Origin: Pseudomonadota bacterium
GTDB taxonomy: Bacteria; Myxococcota_A; Polyangia; Haliangiales; Haliangiaceae
DNA: 64,000 bases
Direction: 5' to 3'
Assembly (NCBI GenBank): GCA_023428295.1
Contig: JAEYYV010000213.1
Span: 1 to 64,000, forward strand
A model generated the notes under the pieces. It was not told where the DNA came from. It did no database searches and saw only the letters and a program-made list of their open reading frames with translations. Shown piece after piece: positions 34,070 to 42,881 of this stretch (positions are counted from its first letter, which is position 1; every line of letters begins with the position of its first letter). The position numbers and the translations under genes are program-made.

Positions 34070-34879
34070 TTAGCCCCATGCTCGCCTGATCGCCTCTGCG
34101 ATGCCACCGCCACCGCCACTCGCTGCTTCGAGAACGTCGGTCGCCTTCGACGAGATGGCCTCCGGCGCACCACCCATCGCGAACGAGCGCCCTGCGACCT
34201 CGAACATCGGTACGTCGTTCATCCAATCGCCCACCGCGACGGCCTCGTCGACCGAACAACCGACACGCGCACACAGCTCGCGCAGCGCGGTGCCTTTGCT
34301 CGGTCCCGCGGCGCGCGCGAGGACCGCGTACTTGCCCTCGATCGTCCACACCTGGAAGTTCACGGAGAACAGCCGATCGGCGTGCGCGCGCAGCGTGGCC
34401 GCCGCCGCCGCGACCTGCGCCTCGTCACCGATCGCGACCGCCGCGAGCGGCGCGGTTTGCCACGCTTCGTCTTCCTCCACGACCCGCAGGTTCGGCGACC
34501 ACGTGCTCACGTAGTGCGCGTACGGCGCGCCCGCATGATCGTGATGGATCCCCTGGGCGTCGAACACGAACTGCGCGAGGCCGTTGGCGCCGAGCGTTTG
34601 CCGGAGCAGCGCCGAGGTCTCGGGCGGGATCGGGTGGTGCAACAGCGTCGTGCTCGACGCGACCTCCACGAGGTGACTCCCCTCCACACACGCGATCGCA
34701 CCCTCGATGCCACACGCGCGCGCCGCCGCGACCGAGCCCGAGTGCAGGCGTCCTGTCACGATCGTCACCGTCACGCCGGCGCGTTGCAGCTCGTTGATCG
34801 CCGCGACATCACGCTCGTCGACCGTGTGGTCGCGCCGCAGCAGCGTTCCGTCGAGATCGAGCGCGAGCAGGCGATACAT
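34070..34879 (-). CDS. Cof-type HAD-superfamily phosphatase
   Basis: The 269-residue product has the HAD motifs: LLALDLDGTLLRRDHTV (I), TIVTGRL (II), a Lys in the middle (SKGTAL), and VAVGDWMNDVPMF (IV). The insert is of Cof/YidA type. It should dephosphorylate sugar phosphates or nucleotides. The stop lies in a small GGGG-CTAA-CCCC hairpin just before the TTG of the polymerase gene. Confidence 0.9.
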   Translation of the reverse strand: MYRLLALDLDGTLLRRDHTVDERDVAAINELQRAGVTVTIVTGRLHSGSVAAARACGIEGAIACVEGSHLVEVASSTTLLHHPIPPETSALLRQTLGANGLAQFVFDAQGIHHDHAGAPYAHYVSTWSPNLRVVEEDEAWQTAPLAAVAIGDEAQVAAAAATLRAHADRLFSVNFQVWTIEGKYAVLARAAGPSKGTALRELCARVGCSVDEAVAVGDWMNDVPMFEVAGRSFAMGGAPEAISSKATDVLEAASGGGGGIAEAIRRAWG

Positions 34880-34945
34880 CGCACCGGTTATAGCCCATCC
34901 GCGGCGATGTCCGAGAATGCTAGCGCCGCGCGTACCGTTCCACGC

Positions 34946-35741
34946 TCAGATCGCGAACGGTCGTCGCGCGCGCTGGCTACCGACGCCGATCTCGAACAGG
35001 TTGGGCTGCTGACTCTCGGGCATCTTCGCCAGGATCGCGGCGTGGAACGACTCGTACGTTCCGTCGAACTTCCCGTTGTCCCACACCTGCAAGAGCCGCG
35101 TGGTGAACGCACCGTTGAACGGTCCGTCGAGAGAGAACTCCTTGTCCTGACAGCCCGACAACAGGATGACGCTCGCTTTGACGAGGTCGCGTACCTGCTT
35201 CGGCATGTCGACCTGCAAGCGCGTCGTACATCGCCGCGTGCTTGCCGTAGACGCGCCGCACGACATCGAGCGGCATGATGCGCGCACCCTGCGGAATCGC
35301 GATCCCCATCGGATTTCGCGTGACCGTTCCGCTGTGACAGCTGTCGGAGCAGACAACGATGCGGACGCCTGGCGCGAACTTCGTGTAGTGAACGTTGAGC
35401 TCGTCGTCGAGGAGTTGCCCGTCCCACAAACACCACGTCTCGTCGAGCCCGTCGTCTTCATCACCGTTGCGATCACGAACGGAGCCGCCGTGGCCCGAGT
35501 ACGAGATCACGAGCTTGTCACCCGCGACGAGTGTGGCGGCGAGCTCGTCGAGCCTGTCCTTCACCGCCTCGCGCGTGGCGTCGTCGTCGAGGAGCTTGGT
35601 GGCGTCAAAGCCTCGGCTCCTCGCGATCTCCTCCATCGACGTGGCGTCGGAGACGCAGGCGTTGAGCGCGCCATCCCATCCCTCGTAGTGATCCGGATCG
35701 ACAGCGTTCAATCCGATGTGCAGCGAATACCCCTTGCTCAT
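34946..35741 (-). pseudogene. Caspase-fold (C14) protease interrupted by a one-base frameshift
   Basis: The first frame gives MSKGYSLHIGLNAVD, VISYSGHGG (His84) and VCSDSCHSG (Cys135), the caspase dyad. It then leaves family sequence at about codon 174 (base 35218). A second frame continues perfectly: QVDMPKQVRDLVKASVILLSGCQDKEFSLDGPFNGAFTTRLLQVW. Removing one A/T near 35217-35218 restores one open frame of about 264 residues ending at 34946. It overlaps the CHAT gene by ATGA. If not a sequencing error, the catalytic part is intact but the C-terminal half of the fold is scrambled. Confidence 0.85.
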
Positions 35742-38700
35742 TTCTCCCCTCCTTCATGTCCCATGATGATGAACGCACCCCAATCGCGATACGCCGGGTA
35801 GCGCGTCCTCGTCGCTTGGCGCGCGAGATCGAACGCACCGTGGCAGCTCGCACCGCGGTGAAGCGCTTCGTACAGCGTGCGGAAGAACAGCCGCGCCGAT
35901 GCGTCGCTGACCTCCCAGAGCGTGGCGATCACGTAGCGAACACCGCCCGAGAGCAGCGCTGCCGAGATCCCCATCAGATTGTCGGCGAGGTCGAAGCGGC
36001 CGAGTCCGCTCTCGCACGCGCTGAGGGACACGAGCTCGCACCCCGCGAACGAGCGCGCCATCAGCTCGTGCGCGAACACGCGTCCATCGCGATCTCCGTC
36101 GGGCGCGAAGAACAGCGTCTGGAACGCCGGTGCGATCACGTCGATCTCCCCGTGCCCCGAGAAGTGAACGTAGCGCGCGGCCGCGAGCCCTTCGTGAAGA
36201 CGCGCCGGCACCGCCGCTGCGTCGAGGAACGGCTCGGTCCCGAACGCCTTCGCACACTCCGTGGCTTCCTCGGGTGATGCGGCGAGCATCGGGAGACCGT
36301 GCGGGTTCGACGCATCCGCGACGTAGTCGAGGCCGAGCGCACACAGCGATCGCTCGCGCAGCTCGGGTGAACGCCGTGACAGCGCGAGCAGCGACGGCAC
36401 GTGCGTGATCTGCCAACGCTCGGCGAGCGGCGCCGCGCGGTCACCGAGGAGATGAAACGGGAAGAAGTGCAGCGCTCCGTGCGACGCGAGCAGGAGGCGC
36501 TTCTTGTGGGCGCGCTCGCACTCGGAGAGGAAGTGGAGCGCACCTTTCAACATGCCCGCGATCGGCGACATCGCCGCGACACCCTCGTCGTTCAGGGCGA
36601 CGCGTGGCGGCGATTCACGGATCGCCTCGCGCGCCCCCGCGACGAGCGTGGCGAGGGTCGACTGGATCGCGCGCTGCCCGGTCTCGCGATCCTCGAGGAT
36701 CGTCAGCGCGCCCTCGAAGTTGGTCTGCGTGACGCTCGGAACGACCGACTCCTTGGTGATGCCGAGCGAGAACAGCGACGCGTTGCCGAGATGATCGCGA
36801 CCGATGTAGAGGCTCAGCACCGCGACATCGTCGGGAAGATCCCGCTGGAGCTCCGCCACCGACGGCGCCGCGGGGAGCGGAGCGTGTCGTCCCCACGTGC
36901 TGCGGATCTGCGTGTCGAGCTGGAGCCGCCGGTTGGCAGCGCGTACGGCGTCGCTGTCTCCCGCGAGTCGCGAATCCGCGCGCGCGAAGCCGGCCATGAT
37001 CCACTCGTCGGACAGCCCGCGATCTGCGGACGCACGCAGCGTGGCTCCCGGATCGATCGCAGCGCTCGTGTCGAGGCGTGCCCCGGCGATCACCGCGGCG
37101 CCGAAGCGCACGCCCTTGACCAGCTGATGGGCCATGAGGTGAGCGTCGGGCGGCGCGGGCGACCTCGCGAGCTTCGCCATCGCGTGCTTGCCGAGCTCCC
37201 ACGCGAGGAGCTGCGCTCGCTCGCCGAGGAGCTGCTCGAGATCCGGCAAGCGCGGGCTCGTCACACGGAGCGCGACGAGACCCGCGCGATAGGTCCCGTC
37301 CTCGATCACCGCGTCGCGAATCGCGTCGAGCAGCGACGTGGCTGCCTGCGGAAGTTGCAACGCGACCGCGACGGCGAGGCCGGTTGCAAACTCCGCGACG
37401 CTCTCGCCGAAGTCGCCCGCCTTGGTGGCATTCACTCCGGCGCCACGGCGGAGCAAGAGGGTCGCGTAGAGGAGCAGATCCTCGATCGCCGAGACGTCCC
37501 GTTCGCGGACGAGCTGGCTCAGCTCGGCGAGCACCGCGAGCTCCTGATTGTTGCTGCCCGTTTCGAGCGCGCGCGCGATCACGCCCGCCTCGACGTCGAA
37601 GCGGTGCGGCGCGCCGGCTCGGTGAACCGTTGCGAACGCGTCGAGGCCGAGCGTCCACCGCTGGACCGACAGCGTCTCATCGCCGACCTGCTCGAACAGC
37701 TCGCGACATCGCACGAAGATGTCGCTCGCACGCACGGGGTCCTTCGCCGTGGCCCACGTGATCGCCATGATCGCGAGATCCGCGCGACGATGTGCGCCGA
37801 CGGCCTCGTTCTCCCACGCCGTGTCGTCGAACGACGCGCCCTGCCCCTCCGCTTCGAGGACAGCCCGCAAGAACTCGCGCGGCTCCGCGTCACCGCTGTC
37901 CTCGACGAGCGGCAACGCTTCACGAGCGAGGGCCACGAGCTCGGCGTGATCGATCGTCTCGGCCAGCACGCGCGCGCGGAAGCTCAGCAGCTGGACGAGC
38001 GCCTTGAGCGCTTTCCCGCGAAGCGCTTCGCGCACGAGCGTCAGCGATCGCCGCAGCGCGATCTCGCTCTTCCGGAACGCCTCGGCCGCTGTCGGGACGA
38101 GAGCCACCTCCTCGCCGAGCGCACGATTCACGGCGAGGCGGCGCCAGTCATCGATCGCGCGGTCGTAGTTGCGCGGATCTCGTCCGACGAGCCACGGATC
38201 GAGATACAGCGTGCCGAGCCGGAACATCAGATCGCCGAGCATGGACTCGCTCGGCGCGTCTGTTCCCCGCACGAGGCCGAGCGCGCCGGCCTCCGTCTCC
38301 TCGAGGAGCGCACCGTCGGCGGTTTGCATGACGATCATCTTCACGACGTCGATGCGCGAGAGCCACGCGATCCATCGAACGACGAGACCCTCGCGGTCCT
38401 CGGGATCGGACGCGTGGAGCGCGTCGGCGCTCGCGACGAGCAAGCCACCCACCGTCGACGCTAGCTCGTACTCACCGCGCTGCGCCCACAGCGAGCACGC
38501 GTCGGCGAGCGCGTTCGCGTACGGAAACGACAGCTGCCAGTACGTGTCCTCGTGCGCCGCGATCGCGCTCGCTGTCGCGATGGCGAGCTCGTTTCGCACG
38601 CGAAGCGAGAGCACCTCGAGCGGACCATCGCCGATCGGATAGGCGTGCGGCTGCTTGTCGAAGCGGTTGCGTAGCGTCGCCACGACCTGCGCGGCACGCG

Positions 38701-38845
38701 ACGGTGGCTGCGTCTCGAAGGCGCGATCGAGCACGCGCCCGCACATGATCCCCGGGTTCTTCAGCGTCGCCGCGACGATCTCGTCGTCGATCGCGAGCGC
38801 CTCGACACGCTGGAGCTCGCTCCACGCGCGCTCGGCGGCCGTCAT
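35738..38845 (-). CDS. CHAT-domain protein with long helical N-terminal region
   Basis: The product has 1035 residues. The C-terminal CHAT (caspase-like, clan CD) domain has YVHFSGHGE (His898) and LVSLSACESGLG (Cys944), the catalytic pair, and the trailing GVRYVIATLWEVSDASARLFF. The N-terminal 700 residues are helical and Leu/Ala-rich, consistent with TPR-like or other alpha-solenoid structure, though clear TPR signatures are weak. CHAT proteases are known in bacterial defence and gasdermin activation. It overlaps the caspase gene by four bases downstream and the unknown 216-residue gene upstream. Confidence 0.92.
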   Translation of the reverse strand: MTAAERAWSELQRVEALAIDDEIVAATLKNPGIMCGRVLDRAFETQPPSRAAQVVATLRNRFDKQPHAYPIGDGPLEVLSLRVRNELAIATASAIAAHEDTYWQLSFPYANALADACSLWAQRGEYELASTVGGLLVASADALHASDPEDREGLVVRWIAWLSRIDVVKMIVMQTADGALLEETEAGALGLVRGTDAPSESMLGDLMFRLGTLYLDPWLVGRDPRNYDRAIDDWRRLAVNRALGEEVALVPTAAEAFRKSEIALRRSLTLVREALRGKALKALVQLLSFRARVLAETIDHAELVALAREALPLVEDSGDAEPREFLRAVLEAEGQGASFDDTAWENEAVGAHRRADLAIMAITWATAKDPVRASDIFVRCRELFEQVGDETLSVQRWTLGLDAFATVHRAGAPHRFDVEAGVIARALETGSNNQELAVLAELSQLVRERDVSAIEDLLLYATLLLRRGAGVNATKAGDFGESVAEFATGLAVAVALQLPQAATSLLDAIRDAVIEDGTYRAGLVALRVTSPRLPDLEQLLGERAQLLAWELGKHAMAKLARSPAPPDAHLMAHQLVKGVRFGAAVIAGARLDTSAAIDPGATLRASADRGLSDEWIMAGFARADSRLAGDSDAVRAANRRLQLDTQIRSTWGRHAPLPAAPSVAELQRDLPDDVAVLSLYIGRDHLGNASLFSLGITKESVVPSVTQTNFEGALTILEDRETGQRAIQSTLATLVAGAREAIRESPPRVALNDEGVAAMSPIAGMLKGALHFLSECERAHKKRLLLASHGALHFFPFHLLGDRAAPLAERWQITHVPSLLALSRRSPELRERSLCALGLDYVADASNPHGLPMLAASPEEATECAKAFGTEPFLDAAAVPARLHEGLAAARYVHFSGHGEIDVIAPAFQTLFFAPDGDRDGRVFAHELMARSFAGCELVSLSACESGLGRFDLADNLMGISAALLSGGVRYVIATLWEVSDASARLFFRTLYEALHRGASCHGAFDLARQATRTRYPAYRDWGAFIIMGHEGGEK

Positions 38846-39492
38846 CGCGCACCTACCGTGAACGTCGCTTGCTTCGCCTCGGCTTCGTACGTCAGGAACT
38901 TCCACTTCTCGATCACCGCCGACACGTCGACCGTGCCGCTGGTCTGCGCGCCGATCGGTGCGCGCGTGATCAGCGCGAAGAAGTACGCGCCCTTCAGCGC
39001 GCGACCCTCGACGCGCACGAGCTCCCAGCTAGGCTCGGACGTGCGCGCGTTGTACGCGGTGATGCTCGCGACCTGCGCTGTACTCGAGCGCTCGCGCTCG
39101 GCGCTCACGCTGAACAGACCGAGATCCGCCGAGACACCGAGCGTCGTCGAGCGTCCCTCCTCGACGATCTCCTTCATCGGATCCATCGAGTACGCGATGG
39201 TCTGCTCGGCTGGCGTCGCGAGCGATACGGCAATCGATGCACGCCGAAACTCGCGTCCATCCGGCGGCTGCAGCGACAGCGCGAGCTCGACGAGCGAGTA
39301 CGTGTACTGCGCTGCGTCCGCGCGCACCTGACGTGCAGCGGCTCCCTCGAGCTCGTCGGCGTCGATCGCACGCACGAGCGGCACGCCGAGCTTCACACAC
39401 CCACTCAGACGATTCGGCGCGTCGGTGCGAGACCTTGTTGTCTCCACGACCAGATCGACGTCGACCCACGCCGGTTCCCCACGTTGCAACAT
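38842..39492 (-). CDS. Unknown protein coupled to the CHAT protease
   Basis: The product has 216 residues. AGGAGG lies eight bases before ATG 39492 (a GTG at 39495 is also possible). There is no signal peptide or membrane segment. The sequence is beta-rich (DVDLVVETTRSR, GVSADLGLFSVSAERER, AYFFALITRAPIGAQTSGTVDVSAVIEKWKFL), resembling a ligand- or protein-binding sandwich. No known family is recognised. Because it overlaps the CHAT gene by ATGA, it may be a sensor or substrate adaptor. Confidence 0.8.
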   Translation of the reverse strand: MLQRGEPAWVDVDLVVETTRSRTDAPNRLSGCVKLGVPLVRAIDADELEGAAARQVRADAAQYTYSLVELALSLQPPDGREFRRASIAVSLATPAEQTIAYSMDPMKEIVEEGRSTTLGVSADLGLFSVSAERERSSTAQVASITAYNARTSEPSWELVRVEGRALKGAYFFALITRAPIGAQTSGTVDVSAVIEKWKFLTYEAEAKQATFTVGAR

Positions 39493-39536
39493 CACCCCAC
39501 CCTCCTCTCCGCGCCCCTTGCACAGGAGCCTCCACC

Positions 39537-39821
39537 TTACCGCGTCGACTGCGAGACGGCGGGCGTTTCACGCGTTGTTTGCGTGCTGCCATTTGCGGCA
39601 CCGGGCGCCGGGAGCGGCGTTGGCGCGCAGTCGCGGAGCTTGGCTCCCGTGCCTTCCGTGACGAGCTTGCAGGTCGTCACGAGGATGGTCCCGTCGAGCT
39701 GCGGCACGACCGCCGCGACGGCGGTGCCCTGATCTTTCGCGCACGCACCAAAGCCGCACACCTTGCAGCCCGCCGACGAAAGCGCGAGCAGCGCGACGCC
39801 AATCATCGCGACGAGCTTCAT
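39537..39821 (-). CDS. Small lipoprotein, function unknown
   Basis: The product has 94 residues. The lipobox LLALSSAGC (Cys19) is followed by KVCGFGACAKD and TTCKLVTEG. The short mature part has four Cys and ends in Ser/Thr-rich sequence. It partly resembles the preceding lipoprotein (both have a VxTC[K/R] plus 'TEGxxK/DxWKxLDC' pattern), so the two are probable paralogues. The start overlaps the upstream gene stop by ATGA. Confidence 0.7.
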   Translation of the reverse strand: MKLVAMIGVALLALSSAGCKVCGFGACAKDQGTAVAAVVPQLDGTILVTTCKLVTEGTGAKLRDCAPTPLPAPGAANGSTQTTRETPAVSQSTR

Positions 39822-40210
39822 GGTGCAGCCTCCAGCGGTGCCGTCGCGATGGGCGTCTCGACGCAGTCGAGCATCTTCCACGCGTCACCCTCCTTGCCGA
39901 TCCGGCACGTCGTGACGATCGCACCGCCGTTCGGCCTCTCGACGAAGCCCGTCACCATGCGATTGTCGCGCGCGATGACGCTCGCATCGACGAGCGGCAC
40001 CGGCACGATCGGCGAGCGACGCACGCTCGTGTTCTTGCACGCACCGATGGAGACCTCCTCGACGGATTGCTTTCCGTACTCGAGGTCGCACGAGCGCACG
40101 AGGAGCACGCGCGTGTCCGTCGGCGCGACCGTGACCTGCGTGACCACGGTGCCAAACTTCGTCGCGCCGCACGCCGCGAGGGCGAGCGCGAGGACCGAGA
40201 GTCGCCACAT
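39818..40210 (-). CDS. Small lipoprotein, function unknown
   Basis: The product has 130 residues. The lipobox is LSVLALALAAC (Cys14). The mature part contains RSCDLEYGKQSVEE, IGACKNTSVRRSP and VTTCRIGKEGDAWKMLDC, where the last resembles the next lipoprotein. Its ATG shares one base with the stop of the kinase gene (TGATG), so translation is coupled to the kinase. Confidence 0.72.
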   Translation of the reverse strand: MWRLSVLALALAACGATKFGTVVTQVTVAPTDTRVLLVRSCDLEYGKQSVEEVSIGACKNTSVRRSPIVPVPLVDASVIARDNRMVTGFVERPNGGAIVTTCRIGKEGDAWKMLDCVETPIATAPLEAAP

Positions 40211-41634
40211 CACAGCCTCCCCACGAGCGCTTGTTGGATGCGCGTGAACGTCGCGGAGTCGAGCTTGTCCTTGCAGCCCTTGAGGCGCACGAGCGCGGCC
40301 TCGACTTGCGCCTCCGTGCCGCTCGCGATCACCGACGAGAACGACTCGGCGGTGCACGTCGCCTGGGGCGGCTTCGGCTGCTTCGGGGGCTCCTTCGGGG
40401 GTTGCTTCGGCGGCGGCACGATCGCCGCATCCACGGGAACTGCCGCATCGACCGGTGGCGCTTGCGCGACAGCGGCGTCGACGTCGATCACCGGAGCGGC
40501 ATCGATCGCGACAGGTTCGGCGTCGGGAACCGCTGCATCGACGAGCACCGCGGCCTGCACCGCAGCATCCGCGACAGGCTTCTCGCTCGACGAGCCTTGG
40601 CGCGCCACGAAGATGATCGCGGCGGTTGCGATGCCCGCGACCGCGAGCCCGAGCGCGGCGAGCAGCGGTGCGCGCGACCGCTGGCCCGCAGGAAACGGCT
40701 CGGGCACCGTCGCCGGGATCTGCGTCGGACCGAGGTTGGTCGACGGCGCCATGATGGTCGCCGCGTGCGGCGTGGTCGTGACGCTCTCGTCGAGCCGCGC
40801 GCCTCCGAGCGCCCCGCGCAGCTCGCTCCACGCCTGCGCGATCGTCTGCGGGCGCTCCGTGGGTTGCTTCGCGAGGCAACGCGACACGAGCTGCCAGAGC
40901 TCCTCGGTGACACCCGCGCGCAACAACGTGAGCGACTCCGCGGTATCGATCTGCGCGCGCACGAGGATCGCCGCCGCTGTCGCACCGGAGAACGGCGGAC
41001 GCCCGGCGATCGCCGCATACAGCGTGGCGCCGAACGCGTAGACATCCGCGCGCTCGTCGATGTGCTTCGCGTCGAGGGCTTGCTCGGGCGCCATGAACGA
41101 CGGTGTTCCCATCGCGCCGCCCGTCATCGAGTACGACTCGCCATCCATGAGCTTCGCGATGCCGAAGTCGAGCAAGCGCACGTCCGCGACGTTCGGCCCC
41201 TCCATGCGCACCATGATGTTGTCGGGCTTGAGATCGCGATGGATGATCGAGCGCGCGTGCGCGGCGGTGAGCGCGTCCGCGATGGGATCGAAGATCGCGA
41301 TCAGCTGCGCGCTCGTCAGCCGATGCTTGCTCGCGAGATCGTCGAGCGAGCTGCCGGCGAAGAACTCCATCAAGTAGAACGGCTCGCCGGCGGGGAGCGT
41401 GCCGTAGTTCTCGATCGCGACGATCGCTTTGTGGCCGATCGCCGTGACCGCTTTCGCCTCGCGAAAGAACCGCTCGACGATGCTCGGATCGCGCGAGTAC
41501 TGCGGATGTAGGATCTTGCACGCGACCTGGCGTCCGAGGTCCGTGTGCTCGGCGAGATACACCGCACCGAAGCCGCCCTCGCCGAGCTTCTTGGTCAGCT
41601 TGTAGTTGAGGACAACGGTTCCCTCGTACGACAT
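40210..41634 (-). CDS. Transmembrane Ser/Thr protein kinase of the CHAT-caspase gene run
   Basis: The 474-residue kinase has LGEGGFGAVYLAEH (18-30), VACKIL (K40), IIHRDLKPDNIM (132-141), LLDFGIAKL (156-158) and MAPEQALD, so all active-site residues are present. A membrane helix follows at about 323-344 (LLAALGLAVAGIATAAIIFVA). The outer region has DAAVxxDA Ala/Asp-rich repeats and then a Pro-rich segment and a C-terminal helical end with two Cys. It could sense an envelope signal and phosphorylate cytosolic targets. Confidence 0.93.
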   Translation of the reverse strand: MSYEGTVVLNYKLTKKLGEGGFGAVYLAEHTDLGRQVACKILHPQYSRDPSIVERFFREAKAVTAIGHKAIVAIENYGTLPAGEPFYLMEFFAGSSLDDLASKHRLTSAQLIAIFDPIADALTAAHARSIIHRDLKPDNIMVRMEGPNVADVRLLDFGIAKLMDGESYSMTGGAMGTPSFMAPEQALDAKHIDERADVYAFGATLYAAIAGRPPFSGATAAAILVRAQIDTAESLTLLRAGVTEELWQLVSRCLAKQPTERPQTIAQAWSELRGALGGARLDESVTTTPHAATIMAPSTNLGPTQIPATVPEPFPAGQRSRAPLLAALGLAVAGIATAAIIFVARQGSSSEKPVADAAVQAAVLVDAAVPDAEPVAIDAAPVIDVDAAVAQAPPVDAAVPVDAAIVPPPKQPPKEPPKQPKPPQATCTAESFSSVIASGTEAQVEAALVRLKGCKDKLDSATFTRIQQALVGRL

Positions 41635-41636
41635 CG

Positions 41637-42881
41637 CTACTTCCTGCAGCCGAGGAGGATCGCGTCGTACCGCTCGAACTGCTCGGGCTCGAGGAGGCCG
41701 TCCTTGACGAGCTTCGCCAGCTTCGCTCGCTTCGCGTCGTACTCCGCGCGCGTGAGCTTCTGCTCGGGACACAGGCGCGGCGTCACGGGCAGCTTCGCCG
41801 TGAGGTTCGCGGGTGGCTTGTGTTGGTCCATCGAGAACTCGGCGACGACGGTGATCGCCGTGGCCGTCTCGTCCGCGGGCAGCTCGAAGTCGATCGAGCG
41901 CGTCTTGGATTCGCCCGCGGCGAGGTCGCCGAAGTCGAACACCTTGTCGTCGATCGCTTTGTGCGACGAGCGTGCGATCGCGACGAGCCTGCGCGCGACG
42001 CCGCCGGAGCGATTCTCGACGGAGATGCGCACCGTGTTGCGCTGACCTGCGACGAGCGCGCCGGTGTCGGCCGTCATCGCGATCACCGCGACCTCCGGTG
42101 GCGCGCCGACGATCGCTGCGGACGCGATCTGCAGCTTCTTCATCTGGAGATCGCGATCGGCGATCTGCGGAACCCAGTCGGTCGCGAGGCCCGTCCGCGT
42201 CGAGCGCACCTTCCACGGCGAGCCGAGACGAGCCGCGATGTCCGGCGCGCGCGGATCGAGCCCCGTCGTGGCCCAATCGATCGTGACCTGCACGCTACCG
42301 TCGGTGCCGAGCGGGCCGCGCTGACGAGCGCCCCACGGCGTCGTGACCTCGATCTCGCCGAGCGTTTGCGTCGGCGAGAAGCTCTCGCACGGAACGTCGA
42401 CTTCGTTCGCCGGGATGTCTCGCTCGGCGACGACGTTCTCGCGCCGGTTCGGCGGCTGGAAGTAGCGGTAGTAGACAGGCACACCGACGAGCGGGAGACC
42501 GACGACGATCAGCGAGCCGCCCATCGCCGCGCTTCCACCACTGCCCGGCATCGAGTCACCCGAGCCGGTCACCGCGATGATCGTGCCGATGATGATCGAC
42601 GCCGCGCCGACGACGAGCGAGCCCTGCCCCACAAACGAGAGCTCCTTGGTCTCGACCGCGATCGTGCGCTCTTTCGCGATCTCGTTGCGGCGACACACGC
42701 GCGAGAGATCCACGTGGAACCGAAACGATCCGTCCGCGAGCAGCTCGCCGCGCCCCGGCAGCTGATCCGTGCGTAGCGCGATCACCGGCTCGCCGATGGG
42801 CAGGCGGTTCGTCTGCGTCTGCGGCGCGGTCCATGCGACGCACGACGCGAGGAAGGGAAGGACAAGAGGTAAACGCATCAT
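41637..42881 (-). CDS. Lipoprotein with membrane hairpin, upstream of the kinase gene
   Basis: The product has 414 residues. Starts ATG 42881 or 42878 give a lipoprotein signal (LPLVLPFLASC). Two hydrophobic stretches (GSLVVGAASIIIGTIIAVTG, GGSLIVVGLPLVGVPVYYRY) lie near residues 90-150. The C-terminal half is beta-rich (VQVTIDWATTGLD, VRISVENRSGGVARRLVAIA) and ends in a coiled helix (LTRAEYDAKRAKLAKLVKDGLL). No family is recognised. It ends two bases before the kinase start. Confidence 0.7.
   Translation of the reverse strand: MMRLPLVLPFLASCVAWTAPQTQTNRLPIGEPVIALRTDQLPGRGELLADGSFRFHVDLSRVCRRNEIAKERTIAVETKELSFVGQGSLVVGAASIIIGTIIAVTGSGDSMPGSGGSAAMGGSLIVVGLPLVGVPVYYRYFQPPNRRENVVAERDIPANEVDVPCESFSPTQTLGEIEVTTPWGARQRGPLGTDGSVQVTIDWATTGLDPRAPDIAARLGSPWKVRSTRTGLATDWVPQIADRDLQMKKLQIASAAIVGAPPEVAVIAMTADTGALVAGQRNTVRISVENRSGGVARRLVAIARSSHKAIDDKVFDFGDLAAGESKTRSIDFELPADETATAITVVAEFSMDQHKPPANLTAKLPVTPRLCPEQKLTRAEYDAKRAKLAKLVKDGLLEPEQFERYDAILLGCRK

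Noticed and set aside
34064..34078. Rho-independent terminator after the HAD gene
   Set aside because: The GGGG-CTAA-CCCC stem is short, has no U-tract and the next gene starts at once.
32558..34879. End-joining (Ku-LigD) operon
   Set aside because: No Ku-like gene is present, and the upstream neighbour is a HAD phosphatase.
34946..35476. Downstream caspase frame treated as a separate gene
   Set aside because: Its first 80 residues are a shadow of the caspase catalytic region, and only the part after base 35216 is family sequence, so a frameshifted single gene fits better.
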